From: Crambe crambe
Taxonomy: Eukaryota; Porifera; Demospongiae; Poecilosclerida; Crambeidae
DNA: 64,000 bases
Assembly (NCBI GenBank): GCA_963924555.1
Contig: OZ004598.1
Location: forward strand, 2,070,501-2,134,500
Direction of reading: 5' to 3'
Shown here: one piece after another, positions 1 through 14,400 of the stretch
How the letters are laid out: each line of letters starts with the position of its first letter
Numbering within the stretch: the stretch's first letter is position 1
Notes under the pieces: generated by a model
Databases searched by the model: none
Seen by the model: the letters and a program-made list of their open reading frames with translations, nothing else
Told to the model about the DNA's origin: nothing
Position numbers and translations under genes: made by a program

Positions 1-3000
1 CCCTGTATACGGACGCATCCCCGTCGCCTGAAATAGACAATAAATCATCCATATACTAAACTGTAAGCTGCAACCATATCAGGTGGGCATCAGATTGGAA
101 ACATGCATAAGTTTCAGGTAAAAAACCAAATTTTTAATAGTTCTCCTTGACATCTACCTTGAATTGTTCTTAACCCCTGGGTATTATATTTTAAGTTTGT
201 CTCCAGCATGAAATACGTAGTTGCATATTTTTGTGTTAAATTATGTAGCACAAATATATCTATTACTCCAAGACCAAGACCACCAATTCTGGAGAGCTAT
301 AGCATGCGTATGATGTATGCACCATTTCTACTGTCTGAGGAACTACCTCATTATACATATTGATTTCATTTCATAATCAGGATGAGGTTCCACTCCAGGT
401 ATGTATTTGTTAAGACTCCATAATCTGACACTTAACAGCTTTCTTTCCAACTACTCATAGTTCTCCGATAGTTGGACACCTTCCTAGGCTTCTTCAACCT
501 GAAGGGCTTAAATCTGTAATCCTGAATAAACAGGTTCTATAAACCATGGCCTGAGGAGCTCTTATCAATAAATCACATGGAAACCAACTAAACTGTGCCT
601 GTCATTATAATTGAATCAGATTGCAGTGATGAATGTACATACACCTTGAGTATGAAGTACAGAGAGTAGAATTCCTGCTCTAACCAATCAAATTTAAGTA
701 TTCTAATCTTGTCTCACGTAAGGTATTGAAACTATTTTGCGAATTTGACACACCTGTGGGGAACAGAACTGTCAGCCGAATCACTACAAGAACACGATAA
801 CATCCGAACCTGTAGAAATCTGAGCCCAGACATGCATGACCAACAAAACAGGCATTCTCCCCCGAGGCATTCCCCCTCGGCCTGCATACATAACACACCT
901 TGATTCCCACACATGTTGACTCCAAAGGAAGCCGAAAGGACTGACAAAAAACCCCATAATAATATATGCAACAAAATTAGCAACTTGGCAACTATGTTTC
1001 ATCAACTCTGAATATCGAAGGATGCTGTTTAAGATCTCCAGGGTGACCATCCCAGCTAGACACCATATGATAATTGATGGATGCATACACTAGACAGATG
1101 AGCTCACGTAGCAGTTAACAATTAATTGCAACTCAGACTTGATTATTTGATTTAATAATCAGTCTTTTCAACATCAATAATCAAGGGTTTTACCTTAACC
1201 GGCTTCCACATTCAGCTTCTAATAATAGTGGCGGACTGGAATATGTAGCTACGTACCTTAAGAGATATTGCTGTACAGTGATATCACTGAGAGGGGTTCA
1301 ATAGCTACCATAATTATAATAGTGTTGTACAGTATCCATAGTGAGAGGAGTTCTAATGTGGACAACAACTAAGATAGTGCTGTATGGTATTCATAGTGAT
1401 ATCACTGACAATAGCCACCAGATATTGCTGTACAGTATCCATAGTGATATCACTGAGAGGATCTAGGAGGACGATAACTACCATATAAGGAAAGAGATAG
1501 TGTCGTATACTATCCATAGTGACATCACTGACAATACCTACCAGATCAGATATCGGAGTTCTAATGTGGACAATAGCTACCCTAAGGTACAGTATCCATA
1601 GTGATATCACTGAGAGGAGCCTAACAGTTATATTTTACTTGCCTTTTGGATGGAGTCGAAGAAAGGGACAAACATGTCGGTGTCATAATTGCTCCTCTTC
1701 CCCTGGATGACGGAACAGATGCGTTCCAATCCCATTCCAGTGTCCACATTCCGTTTCGGGAGAAGTTTCAGTGAGCCATCAGGTTCTCTGCAAAAAAAAA
1801 AAAAAAAAAAAAAAAAAAAGATCAAAAGTAAAATTCACTATGACATAATAGTACTTAGCTGTAATACTTAGTGTGAAATACATAATTTATTGGTTTCATG
1901 ATAATTGAAACAGGAGAGCTACATACATACATAGCAAAGATTATGGCAGCCAAGTTTAGAAAATAATTATCTAGGTAGGTGGGAATATTATTCTTCAATT
2001 AATCTTTAATTATGTGCACTGGCCCAGTGGTCTTAATCCAGAGATCATGAATGAAAATAGAAAATATGTGGCCATTATTGCATGGTAAGCCCTCTCCTAG
2101 AGACAGTCTTCATACATACATATAATAGGGGGAGAAAAAAACAACCTGATAGCATGTGCTCATTTCCTGTTACCCTTGGCAACAAGTACATTAGGAGTGC
2201 ATAATATGCCAATATGGTTTTGGATGTGTCAGTATGATGGCAAAATAGTAACATTATGGGTTCTGCATCTGACTATCATCATGTCATGTTGGGAAAAGGG
2301 TCAACATGCTGAGTACGCATAATATTATATAGAATTATACAAAATTGCTGAATAAGCATATAAAACTTGAATGTTGCTTACTGGACTTTAATCAGCAGTT
2401 TTTTCTCTCCTTACTATGCCAGGTTTCCAAGATCAAAGTGATTTGACACATAATATGACCCATGCAACAACACCAACTACATAACGTGCCCTTCCGTGCT
2501 TTAATTCACAGGTGCAAAGCTCCACAGGAAACAGAAAGACGAAAAAACAACAACAAAAAAACCCAGCTCCTATAAAAATTGCTATAAAAGTCATCTCTAC
2601 TAAGATCAGCACGTGCTAGAGATTAAACTTTGAAATCATTTGATGGGGGAATGAGACATCTGTTGTCGACTATCTACAAGTTTTAAAGTTACCAACACGT
2701 ATGTAACTTCGAATGGAGATTTGTTACAGCAGTGAGGTTCAGGTGTGGAATTTCACACCCCTCATGAGTACTACTGTGGCTGGCAAGATTGTCCTGACAA
2801 AACAACCTCCTCGTGGCCATGATCCCAGTGCCATCCAGATGTGATAGTGCAAGTAAATTAGGGTCTGATGACCCACTTTTAATTTGTAATGGGATATAAT
2901 ACATACATGTAAAAGTAATTAGGGGCACTATTTGTTTTGCAATAGGATACAGAGCAGCAGTGCTCTCTAGGTATAACCTTCCATAGGACTAATACAAAGC

Positions 3001-5910
3001 TGGATTTTTTTTCAGAATTGAGTGAGCTGCATGCTGTGACTGCTTACCCTATGTTTTAAGCACATGCAGGAGAATTTTGAAGGCTAAAAGACTTAATCCC
3101 ATGATTTGTTCTTTAGGTACAAAGCTGCTTTCTTTCATGCAGTCTACTATACAAAGAAGCCAGGTCGACTCGTTTTTATCATTTGCTTGTCACTTTCAAA
3201 GTTCTGAACAGCTTTTGAGTAACTATTATGGCTGTAAGGGCAGCATAAAGTTTAGTAAGATGTGCATTATTTTGAAATGAAAGCTCAATTAGCTTTTAAA
3301 AAGTTGCTTACCAGGCTTGAGCTGTGGATACAACATAGAAGTGTAGAGTACATTTCATTATCTAGTTACAAAAATTTTTTTATACCAGCCTTATAGCTAA
3401 ATGAAAAGTATGAGATAGCCATAAATACAGAACTAACCTAGCCACCTCCTGCAAAAAGAATTACATTTCCATTTAACAGAAACAAGTAAAGGAAAAATAT
3501 CTATTGAAATAAATGATTCAGAAGTTGATGTAGTAGGGATGACTGGTTTAAAGAGTTGGAGCAAGGGTTGAATGAATGAATGAATGAATGAGATTATGAA
3601 AAGATGAAGTCAAATGCGGGCATGTCACTAAAATAATGAAGGTGATGTAGGAATGACTGGTTATTAACTGGTCAAAAAAAAGAAAAAAAAAGAGTTGAAA
3701 CAAAGCTGAATGGATGTACCCACATGCAACATTTGACTTCATCCATTCATAATCTAACTCTTTAATTTCTACGTACATCACCTTCAATAGATGTTTTTTT
3801 TTACAATATTGATACATAGAGTTGTGGCGAGCAAGTAAGATAGTAGGCAAATGTAGCCAGGCAATTGGTCTATTGCCGTGATTACTGCTACAGATGTGGG
3901 CTAGTATGGACATTACAACTAAAGGCCATTAGTGTAGGGTGTGTACCACCACCAGGACCGATTACAACTAATCAAAGTTGGACATGATATTTGATGGCAT
4001 AATACTGAATCTGCACAGTGTCAGATTAACAGGAAAAATGGTCGGCCAGACTCGAGTTTTGCCTGGACATTTTCCTTTGTCAGAGTGGTATCATTAGAAC
4101 TAATTAAGCCTGCATGTGTACAGACACAGATCTATGTGAATACAACCAAGCGATTGCTGAGATATGACTAGTATGTGAGAGCCAATACAGATGTGGCTAG
4201 TAAGGCATTAATATTATGAAAATCAACATAAAGAGACCACCACCCTCAAAGCAAAAATTGAAGAGAGATGTGGCTAGCAAGGCCATTTATGAAAATAGCT
4301 AGATAGAGGCCATTCTTGTAGCACAAAGACTAAAATTAATGTGACTGGCTATTAAGACCACCATATTCAGGTGCATGTGGCTAGCAAGGCTATCTGCACT
4401 AAGAATATCATCCATGCCATTAGAGAGAGCAAGAAAAGATGAGGCTATATATCATAATCCTCTGTATAAGCTAGTAGAAAATACTATTCTACGTATGTGC
4501 ATGCCTGTGGAACTTACTCCGGAAAGAGCTGTAACAGTGTGTGAGAAGATTGTATCAAAATAAATTGATCTTGATTAAGAAAGCCATAAGAATAATAACT
4601 AAAGAGGCATTATTGATCCATGAGGAATGAAACAAAAAGCATTATTGTCATTCACATGTAATGAAGTTTTTAAATAGTGAATACTGTTGCTATGACAAAA
4701 CAGCAGCTGGCCGCCTAACCCAATAGCCTTGGGAACACCATTAACATCAGAGCATTTCAAAAACACTTCACCATAATAAATCAGTACTCGATGCATTTAC
4801 TGCTGAGAATCAGGAATGGAAAGTAAGGCCATATTATCATACAATGAGTTTGGGGGTGCTTCACATGAGGTTTCCATAATGGAAGAGCTACCTATTTATA
4901 TACTTACATATTATGTGTATATAGCAAACCAAGTTGGTCTATTTGATCTGTTTTTATAACTAATATCTTAGAAGTGTCGGAACTGTAAGTGGAAGTAGTA
5001 AGGAAGTAACAATTAGAAGCGCCACAAAATTGCCTGTTTTTGGAAAGCAATTTACTATTTATAGAATGTTGACACTGCAGCATAATTGCTGCTAATGTAT
5101 TACGATACACAAATAGGTATTTGTTGATCCAGTCTGATGATGCAATTCTCACGAAATCTAGCCTCTTTTTTCTTTTTCAGACATGAATCCTTTATCTTGC
5201 TGTATTTCAGACCACACAATGATTTAGTGATTTCACTCCCTCAAAATCCACCTCTCCTTTGAAAAATATTTCAAAGATATAAACTGCTCCTACAATGTTT
5301 ATCCTACCACTCCATATCCACCTTAAGGTCACCAATCAAGCATGGATGATGATTTTTGTTAGTAATACCTTCTCGACCTTAACAGCTGGACTATGACGTC
5401 CAGAATTGTGAAGGTCGTGAATAAATCTCCTCATCCCACCTGGTTTGTTATCATTATCCAGCTATTCATCACCAAGCAATGGCCAACGGTTTAACAAGCA
5501 ACCCCTTCAAATCCCGTCCCTCCCTTGCAAGGTGCTCAAAGGGATGCAATGTATGCATGGATGAATTACACCCTGATTGCAGAGTATCAGGTTAAGAGGA
5601 ATTAATAAACAAACTGGATGTTGCCAGTAGCGTATTCTAATAACAGCTGCATCAAGAGTGATGTAATTTTTGTGAATACACATGGCGTTGCATGTGTGTG
5701 CACGGACCTTGAAGCTGCCCATATATTTATTTACCCATGATAGCAGGAATTGCAAGATCTCTCTCTCACACACACACAATCAGAGACTATATACGTACGT
5801 ACTAGCCACCACTACCGACGGGAACCACCAAACTACAGGGAAATCCTTTTTATAACTGACATTCCGTATTAATTTTGTACGTAAATTATACACAGAGAAA
5901 GGTGCAATTT

Positions 5911-5948
<38 letters not shown>

Positions 5949-8900
5949 ACATTTTCTAGCTAGTCCTTACTTGTTGTACTGAGTGAAGACCAAGTTCCAG
6001 AGCTCCAGGACATCAGGATCGTCAATATTGACCAGCTCAGGCACTTCCCTGTTCCCAATGCGATCAAAGTGGATCTCCGTGCAAGGTCCACAGGGACCTG
6101 TGTCTCCTACAAAACACAGAGAACAGTATGAGGGGGAAATTAATGAATCTATCACTCAATTAGGGCATGCAAATTGAGCCTGAGGTAGCTAAGCTTATTG
6201 CAATTATAATAATTACAATTTTGAAGTCAGAGTCGTTTAAAGCATGCTAGAGTTTGTTATATAATGTGCAGTTTGACGTTTGCTACAGAGATTTATGTAT
6301 AATGCTAGAGAAGTTTGCTATTAATTTTAGTTTGCTATAACGTTAATGCTAGAGTTTTTTTTTTTTTGTTTTTTTTTCTTCTCTAATAAATTTCATTGCA
6401 AGCAATGAGGTGGGCCAACTAGCTATTATTAAGGCCCCCTTAAAGGGAGTAGATGTAGGAATGAGAGTATGGAGGTAAGAAGAGAGATAAGAAGGACAAA
6501 AAGAAAAAAAGAAGGAAGAAGAAGAAGAAAAAAAAACAGAACAAAAGACACAAGACTAAGAGACTAAAAACAAAACTAAACCACTAAATAGGTTTTCAGG
6601 GTGCACTTGAAAGTCTTGTAGTCTTGTCTTGTAGTTTGCTGTAGAAACTTACTTTTACTGATAGAAGTTTGCTATGCATATGTATAATGATAGAGTTTGC
6701 TATGCATATGTATAATGATAGAGTTTGCTATGCATATGTATAATGATAGAGTTTGCTATGCATATGTATAATGATAGAGTTTGCTATGCATATGTATAAT
6801 GATAGAGTTTGCTATGCATATGTATAATGATAGAGTTTGCTATGCATATGTATAATGATAGAGTTTGCTATGCATATGTATAATGATAGAGTTTGCTATG
6901 CATATGTATAATGATAGAGTTTGCTATGCATATGTATAATGATAGAGTTTGCTATGCATATGTATAATGATAGAGTTTGCTAGAGTTTCATGATTATAAT
7001 GCTAATTCTAAGGAACGTTAGAGTGTGCTATTCTCATGTGCATAGTAATGATGATTTTGAAATAATTAATAGCAGATTCAGCACCAACTTGCTAGGCTCA
7101 CCCCAATTATACATTTCATAGCGATGAACTTTAGATCATACTTCAAGGAGTTCACATTGGGGGCTCCACTGTAGGACCTCCTCTAATACAAACCTTCACT
7201 GATCATGCGATACAACTAAAAATGTAGTTAACAACTTCACTCTCCATAAATGCCATTGGGGGGAAGCATTTAACTTGATATTTAAATTGCTACTGTAGAT
7301 GATGATATGAATTTTAAAATCTACAGCACAGCTTCAAAGCTTTATGTCTTCCAAATGTGTCCTTATTAAATAAATATTTAAGCATGCCTCTGCTTAATTT
7401 GCACTACCTTTGAAAGCTTATATTATTAGGACACTTAAGAATTTTTTCCATGTGAGTATCTTTAAATGGCTTTTATTATCAATATTCAGCTTCAGTTAAA
7501 AAGGCAATTTTCTTTGATGCTGATCTTTAAACTTCAAAGGGTCAAATATGAAATTTTAGGACGTAATTATGTCATTTCTCCCAGAGCAGGAATGATGTAC
7601 TGATGAATTCATATGATTGGGTAAAAAGAAATGGTTCGGCTGAGATGCACAGTACATACTTAGTGAATTTAGTGATAGGACCAAGGTAATAATGATCATG
7701 CAAAGCACTGTCGGTATACTTATAAGGTGAATTTCCAAGAAGTATTCAACTGATGCCAATCAAACCTTAAACCACAGACATGCTTTTAAAGACTCATTTT
7801 TTAGGACTACATTTCCTCTGAATAGCAAGAATGCAACAGAGAAAAATACTGAGAGTTGTAACAAAACAAGGTTAATGACATTGTAGGATACAAGCATGGT
7901 AACCGCCACTAACATGGTTCAGGATGTTAATTTAAAAATTCAAGAGTACATTTCTCGAATAGTGATGGAACAGGATTGCAACAAGATCTGGTGAAATTCG
8001 GAGTTAAGAGACAAGCTCTATAAGGATACAAACTGTTTGTCTGATGCAAATCTTAAAAACATAATACTGATTTAAGAACTAGTAACATTTTCTCTGAATA
8101 GTGACTGAGTAGGAATGGACCAGCAAGGATAAGAGTTATTGAGAGTTAAGATGAAAGCAATGAGATCTATGGGACAAGCATGGTAAACGGCTTCTTTGAT
8201 ACTTAATTTAAAGGTTCAAAAACAGATCGTATTTCTCTGAATAACAGTGAAAATCAAAAATCTTATGAAATTACTGAGAATTGTAGAGAGAGAGGGGGGG
8301 GGTCTATGAAACTGCATACCACAGAGTACAATAACAACGAATTACGAGAGGAGACAATGCAATCACAGGAGTCAGACTAGACATAATGAAAGGACATTGG
8401 GGAAGAGGCATGGTGTAATCACAGGAGAGTCTTGCAGGGAAGACTTGCATATCATAAAGGAAGGAGACGAGACTAGGAAAAAATGCTGAAGGTATACAGT
8501 TAATTATGTATATACACAAATTACATAATAGCCAGAAGAACTACATATCACTTCAGAGTATGAAGTATATAGTCTGTACAGTCCTTAGAGTGTTCTAAAT
8601 ATAGGTTTAAAGTGTTCTAATAGAGGCTTAATGCATCCTAAATATAGAGGTTGAAGTGTCCTGATAATGAACCAACTGAAATGAAAGAGGCTTAAAGATA
8701 GAAAAGTGTCCTAAATATACATATATGTAGAGGTTTAAAGTGTCGTGATGATAGAGGTCTAAAGTATCCAGATGGTATCTAATTACAGAGGCTTAAAGTA
8801 CTCTAAAGAGTTTAAATCTATATATATAATGTCCTGATGATAGAGGCTTAAAGTGTTCTAATTATAAAGGCTTAAATAAAAGTGTCCTAAATATAGAGGT

Positions 8901-11440
8901 TTAAAGTGTCCTGATGATAGAGTATCGTATTCTAATTATAGAGGCTTAAAGAATTCTAAATATAGAGGTTTAAAGTGTCCTGATGATAGAGGCTTTCTTT
9001 CCACTTTACACTGCTGCAATAATAGAGGAAATTGCATAGCACATGTTACATCTGCTAGCAGGAAAAGGTTGAGGCCAGACACGGAAGAATTGAGAAACCT
9101 GACAAGAGTCTAGATTAAAGGAAGTCCGTCTGCATATCGAGACCCATATTCAAGGAAAGAAATGAACACACAGGACAGGGCCTGCGTGACATAAAAGAGT
9201 TGGCTCAGCATTCATGACAGAGATTGTATGTTTACTCTCTGAGGTAGGTCATGCTACCTAGGTCATGCTACCTAGGTCATGCTACCTACTTAGTACGTAC
9301 ATGAGCCCCTGACTGTTGCATTCCCAACAGGACATTGGACATTGACATCAACTGCTTGCAAGTTGGGAGGGAGTTGGGGAGAGGACACATTATGTGTATC
9401 ACAACGTTAGGATTACCCCTATATGATCATGACTGATACAGGAACCCCCAACATCTACAAGATCCCCCCCCCTCCCATGAATAATCACTAAAAAAAGATT
9501 GCCCTCGTTATTATTTATTGGAAATGCCCCTTAATTGCCCTATAATTACCAGAATTGCCCCCAATATTATCACTGGAATTGCTCCTATTATCATAATTGA
9601 TATATTGACCCACCCACCCCCCCTATTATCACTGGAATACCCCCTTATTATAACTGCCCCCCCCCCCCCCCCCCCCTGCTTGGTTATCTTGGAATGGGAT
9701 GGCAAACTCAATCCTTAGAGTGCAGTGTTCAGTCTGACAGTTCCAATCAGACATCTATTTGAAACCAGATCCTGATGCATTATCACTCTGCTATAGTAAA
9801 CACAAGGACCTCAATTACTATAACGACTGAGTGAAGGGCTACCAAACTTGAGAGTAAACAAAAAAAAATTATTTCAGTAGAAAAAAATAACTCCATCATT
9901 GACAGGCTGGGCAATTTGGGCCTTACATTCTACTCAAATACCCTTATGAAGGACACATTTCTCTACATGCATACAATGACAAAATACTAGATTGTTCATT
10001 ATTGAGAGGTTAGAAGAATCACAATAAGGACTAATAGAGTTATAGTTCTTTTCCTAGGGTTAGGGTTAGGGTTAGGGATAGTTACGTTCTTTTCCTAGGG
10101 TTAGGGCTACATGGTTGTACATTATATGCCTGTACAAAATAGTGTTGCTGGTTGGTTGTCACTTGGTTGTGCATGGTTGTCTGTACAAAATAGTGTTGCT
10201 AGTTGGTTGTACATGGTTGTACATTATATGCCTGTTGCTGGTTGTGCATGGTTGGTGACCAGTAGATGTGGCTAATACTATGCATATACGTATGTTTAAT
10301 GCTTTATTCATTGCAGCTCTAATCACTTAAGAATCCTGTCCCATTATTTCATACAACCAAAAATCCTAGTATAGATTTTCTGCACTTCTGAGTACTGTGT
10401 ACATTCATGATAAGTACATGCATACACATGTCAATGATGGACGTATGTATTTACACACACTGCATCCTTACAAATAGGAAGTGCGTTTGTGTTGCGTCCA
10501 CCTTTGACCTGCTTTCTTCTCAGGCTGCTATGGAAATTACTGGAAGAACTGCTTGGAATTTGAACTTAAACATGGATTGCTTTGTGTTAGTCCCTCTCAT
10601 TGGAATTCTCCTATTATTATATTACATAATTCCTGCAAAGTATTAGCTCACTTTAAGATTAGCTGTCATAAAATCTATATATACATACATTCTAGAAAAG
10701 AACTTCTCTATTATGATTCTTCTGGAACTAGCCCTAGCCCTACCCCTAGCCCTAGGAAAAGAACTGCTCTGACTATTAGTCCTTATTTTAATTCTTCTGG
10801 AACTAGCCCTAGCCCTAGGAAAAGAACTGCTCTGTCCTTATTTTGATTCTTCTGGGACTAGCCCTATGATCAAGTGATAGGTAATCAACTAGTAACACTA
10901 ATTTGTATAGCCATAATAATAATAATCCAACAGGAACAACAGCATTACAGCCATGCATGCATATTAGAGGTATTAATAACAGAAACCAAGCAGGCGAAAT
11001 CCTGATACTGAAAGGGGAAGAATGTGATAGTCAGTAGTCTAAGAATGTCCACTCGTTTATTAAGGGGTATTCCTTGGTAAACTCCTATTATCACTGAACA
11101 GGTAAATGGACCTGATAACATCCAACAGGTATACAAGGAAAATCCTTAGACAGAGTATAAGATTATTTAATGGAAGCTGTTGAAAGAGAGGGATTATTCA
11201 ATGAACAGGGTGGACAGGTTTCACTATCCTTACATGCATACACTGTAGAAACAAATCCCACAACACAGCAGTGAATTCTAACCACAATAAAGGATGTTTG
11301 CCAGAGAGGAGGGAATTTATGTACACTGTATATAGAACCAAATCCTTCAACATTAATCATTACATGCTCACCCATTTCCCAGAAGTTGTCACGAGTCCCA
11401 AAAGGAAGAACCCTGTTCGGAGGAATGCTGCAAGAAGATG

Positions 11441-11477
<37 letters not shown>

Positions 11478-14400
11478 TGAAGGAGTTGAAGGGAAAGATT
11501 CAGGCTTATAGTGCACATGAAAAGGAGTTGAAGGGAAAGATTCGGGCTTATAGTGCACATGAAAAGGAGTTGAGTTTAAAAAGTGCCGGGAATGCACTGC
11601 TATCGTCGATTCCTTCGATTGCAGGAAGTTACCTAAGAATACCTTCTTTCTCCACCATTTCCCCTCCATGATCCACCTCTCCCTTACCTCCCTCTTCTCT
11701 CTCTCTCCATCGACTTTCCTCCCCCACTCCCTCCTTCATTCAAGCACCCCTCTTCCTCCGCCCACTTTTCTCTCCTCCCTTCCTCTTCCTCCACCCACTA
11801 ATCTCCTCCCTCCCTCTTCCTCCACCCACTTTTCTCTTCTCCATTCAAGCCCCCCTCTTCCTCCACCCACTACTCTCCTCCCTCCCTCTTCCTCCACCCA
11901 CTTTTCTCTTCTCCATTCAAGCCCCCCTCTTCATCCGCCCACTTTTCTCTCCTCCCTCCCTCCCTCTTCCTCCACCTCTCCTCCTTCCCTCCATCCACAT
12001 TTCTCTTCATCTCCTTTCAAGGACCTTACCCAATATCCAACCAAATCTGTTTGACATCCAAGTCTGGTTCCAGCTTCAGACCCTCGTCTCCTCCAAAGTA
12101 GGTGACATACATCCTCTCCTTGGGAACCTTGTACACGTTCACAAGCAGGTCCCACGCCCACTTTATTGCCTCAACCTACAAAGTGGACAGAAGCATTTGT
12201 CATTACTGACGTTTTTTTGTTTTTTCATGCCAAATGCAGAAGTGGCACTGCAGCAGTAACTGTCTGTCTGTCTACCAATCAGTAATTCTATGTACCTACA
12301 TACATACATGTCTGAACCCCTACTATCAAGACTTTAGTAATGATGACAAGAACAGATAATGGACTGACTGCATCACTGAAAAGTGCTGGAATTGCTGTCT
12401 CACGATTACAGACTGCATGATTTCACAGACTGCATGATTGCATAAGCACGATAAATTATGTAATGCATAGCGGGTAATTTTGTGGGGTGAAATTTTCATG
12501 GTTTTGCATTATTAATTCCTTCGTGTGTACTAGGAGGGAAATGCAAAGCTTTGTGGGACGAGTGTGCATGCTCAGTTAGCCAATGACATCACTGTATTGC
12601 AAAGGATGGAACCGGAAGAACGTACATAGGTATGCACGATATATATATATATATAGTGCCCTCTCACTCGACTCCCTAGTGTGGGGCTCACCCCGATTAA
12701 TTTTAAAAAAACACCGAAATCCACAAAACTTTTCTTACTATATGTGCATTGCACTTTGCCCTTCAGCGAGTTCACACTTCATTTTTAGGAGTGAAGACAA
12801 CCTTGTTGTTAGCAACACTTGCTACATTTTTAGCATTGATATAATACATTTAGCCACACTTGCTAAATTGATGAAACAGCATATCATGTCATGCATAGCA
12901 CACTTCATCCAAATCCTGAAACTCGATAACTGAAATTGGACACTCGATGCAAGACAAGTTATCAATATGTCAGCAACATGTCAGCATTTAATAATGCATG
13001 CTCCATCGATGCTAAAATAATCATTCCTATACGAAAATAGCTGGCGTATAATGGCATAAATGACATTACTTTCCCTGAGGGCATAGACAAAGTTTCAAAA
13101 CTTGACACCTTTTTCCTGCTCTTGAATATCATAGCTCAAGTACCAGAAATGTCACCATTGGGTACCTAACACAAGATGATCTTTCACTGCAAACCAGTGA
13201 GTTTTAGTCTCAAATTACAAATTTATATCCTATTGTATTGATATCATATCGCACACTCTTCCATTTATGCTTCGAAATTGAATTGCTAAATGAAAATACA
13301 GGAAGATGTTCTTTCTTTACCAAGTTGTTAAAACATGAAATAAGAAACTATTCTGTAACGATAAACATGAAATAGGAGATTAGTTCCCATAGGAGATAAA
13401 TAAATGATTTGAGGTGTTATATTTCCTTTATTTTATGAAATAATCATTGGAACTGTGAGCTCAATTTAAAATTTGTATTAGCAGTATGCTTGGTTTCTTG
13501 AAAAAAAAAAAAAAAAAAAAAGTCCCTAATAGTTAGATGTTGCAAAAATTAAATCATGGAAAAATTAAATACTAAGTTAAATGTTTCTGCTCTTTTCTTC
13601 CCATCTCGGTACTTACTACAATCGTACTAGAGACAAAAATTATGTGCCATCTTCTAATTCTCAGCCATTGCTAAGATATCTTGTTGCTCTTCTTTAGGCT
13701 TTAGTTAGCTCTTCGTAGTGCCAGGAAAGTCTGATAACTCTGCCCACTGATTTTTATGTGCAGGCGTGACTGGAAATAATGCTCACATTGCTTATTAGTA
13801 TGCAGTTGTCCTATACTAAAATTTTGGTAAAGATGAACATGACCAAACAACTTTGAAAAAAAATTTTTTTGAACATTTATTACTCACAAAAAGGACTCCA
13901 CACACACAGAAGTATTCCACCACATGTAAACCACACACCACATCCCCTTACCACCATCAAAGGACATTACTTCAATCAACTGTTTATTATTGACAGAAAT
14001 ATTGCCACAGGCAACTAGGCAGCTGCTTACATAATTATAACCAAGCCATAGGAAAAGATTAGGTCACAGAAGCTGATAACACTCAGGAAGATTGATGGTG
14101 GGTGGGAATCTGAAGTTATGATGAAAAATTTGTCACTCTTTGATGGAGCAAGTTGGTAGCTAAAAATGATCTCAGATCCCATGATTATGGATAAATGGTA
14201 AGTGTGTGGGTGCAGATCGAGATGCCATAAACTGAAGGAAGGAAGGCCAAGAGTAAAAAAATAAATAAAATAATCACTGATTTTTCTTTTAAGTGTTAAT
14301 CCAAGTCACCCACATCCCCAAGTTGGAAGCTAAGCATGATTTCAGATCCTGCTAGGTCAGGGAGAGATGAAGAACTAAATGCAGGTGGTTGGAATACCAG

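Larger units (their letters stand above)
6107..11371 (-). other. AlaRS intron 4, repeat-rich
   Basis: 5.3 kb between exons 4 and 5. It is dominated by tandem repeats (6665-6984, 8580-9000, 9508-9690) and an inverted-repeat structure at 10011-10865. No coding exon was recognised; short frames here are compositional. Confidence 0.8.

Noticed and set aside
680..1086. Overlapping minus-strand open frames with hydrophobic stretches
   Set aside because: No match to AlaRS, no splice logic, and they lie wholly inside intron 6.
1639..1643. GT donor for AlaRS exon 6
   Set aside because: It leaves the wrong phase and would turn the expected RPYTG block into unrelated residues; the GC donor four bases earlier fits.
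11668..12054. 128-codon Ser/Pro/Leu-rich open frame
   Set aside because: A translation of the pyrimidine minisatellite, antisense to AlaRS exon 3 at its end.
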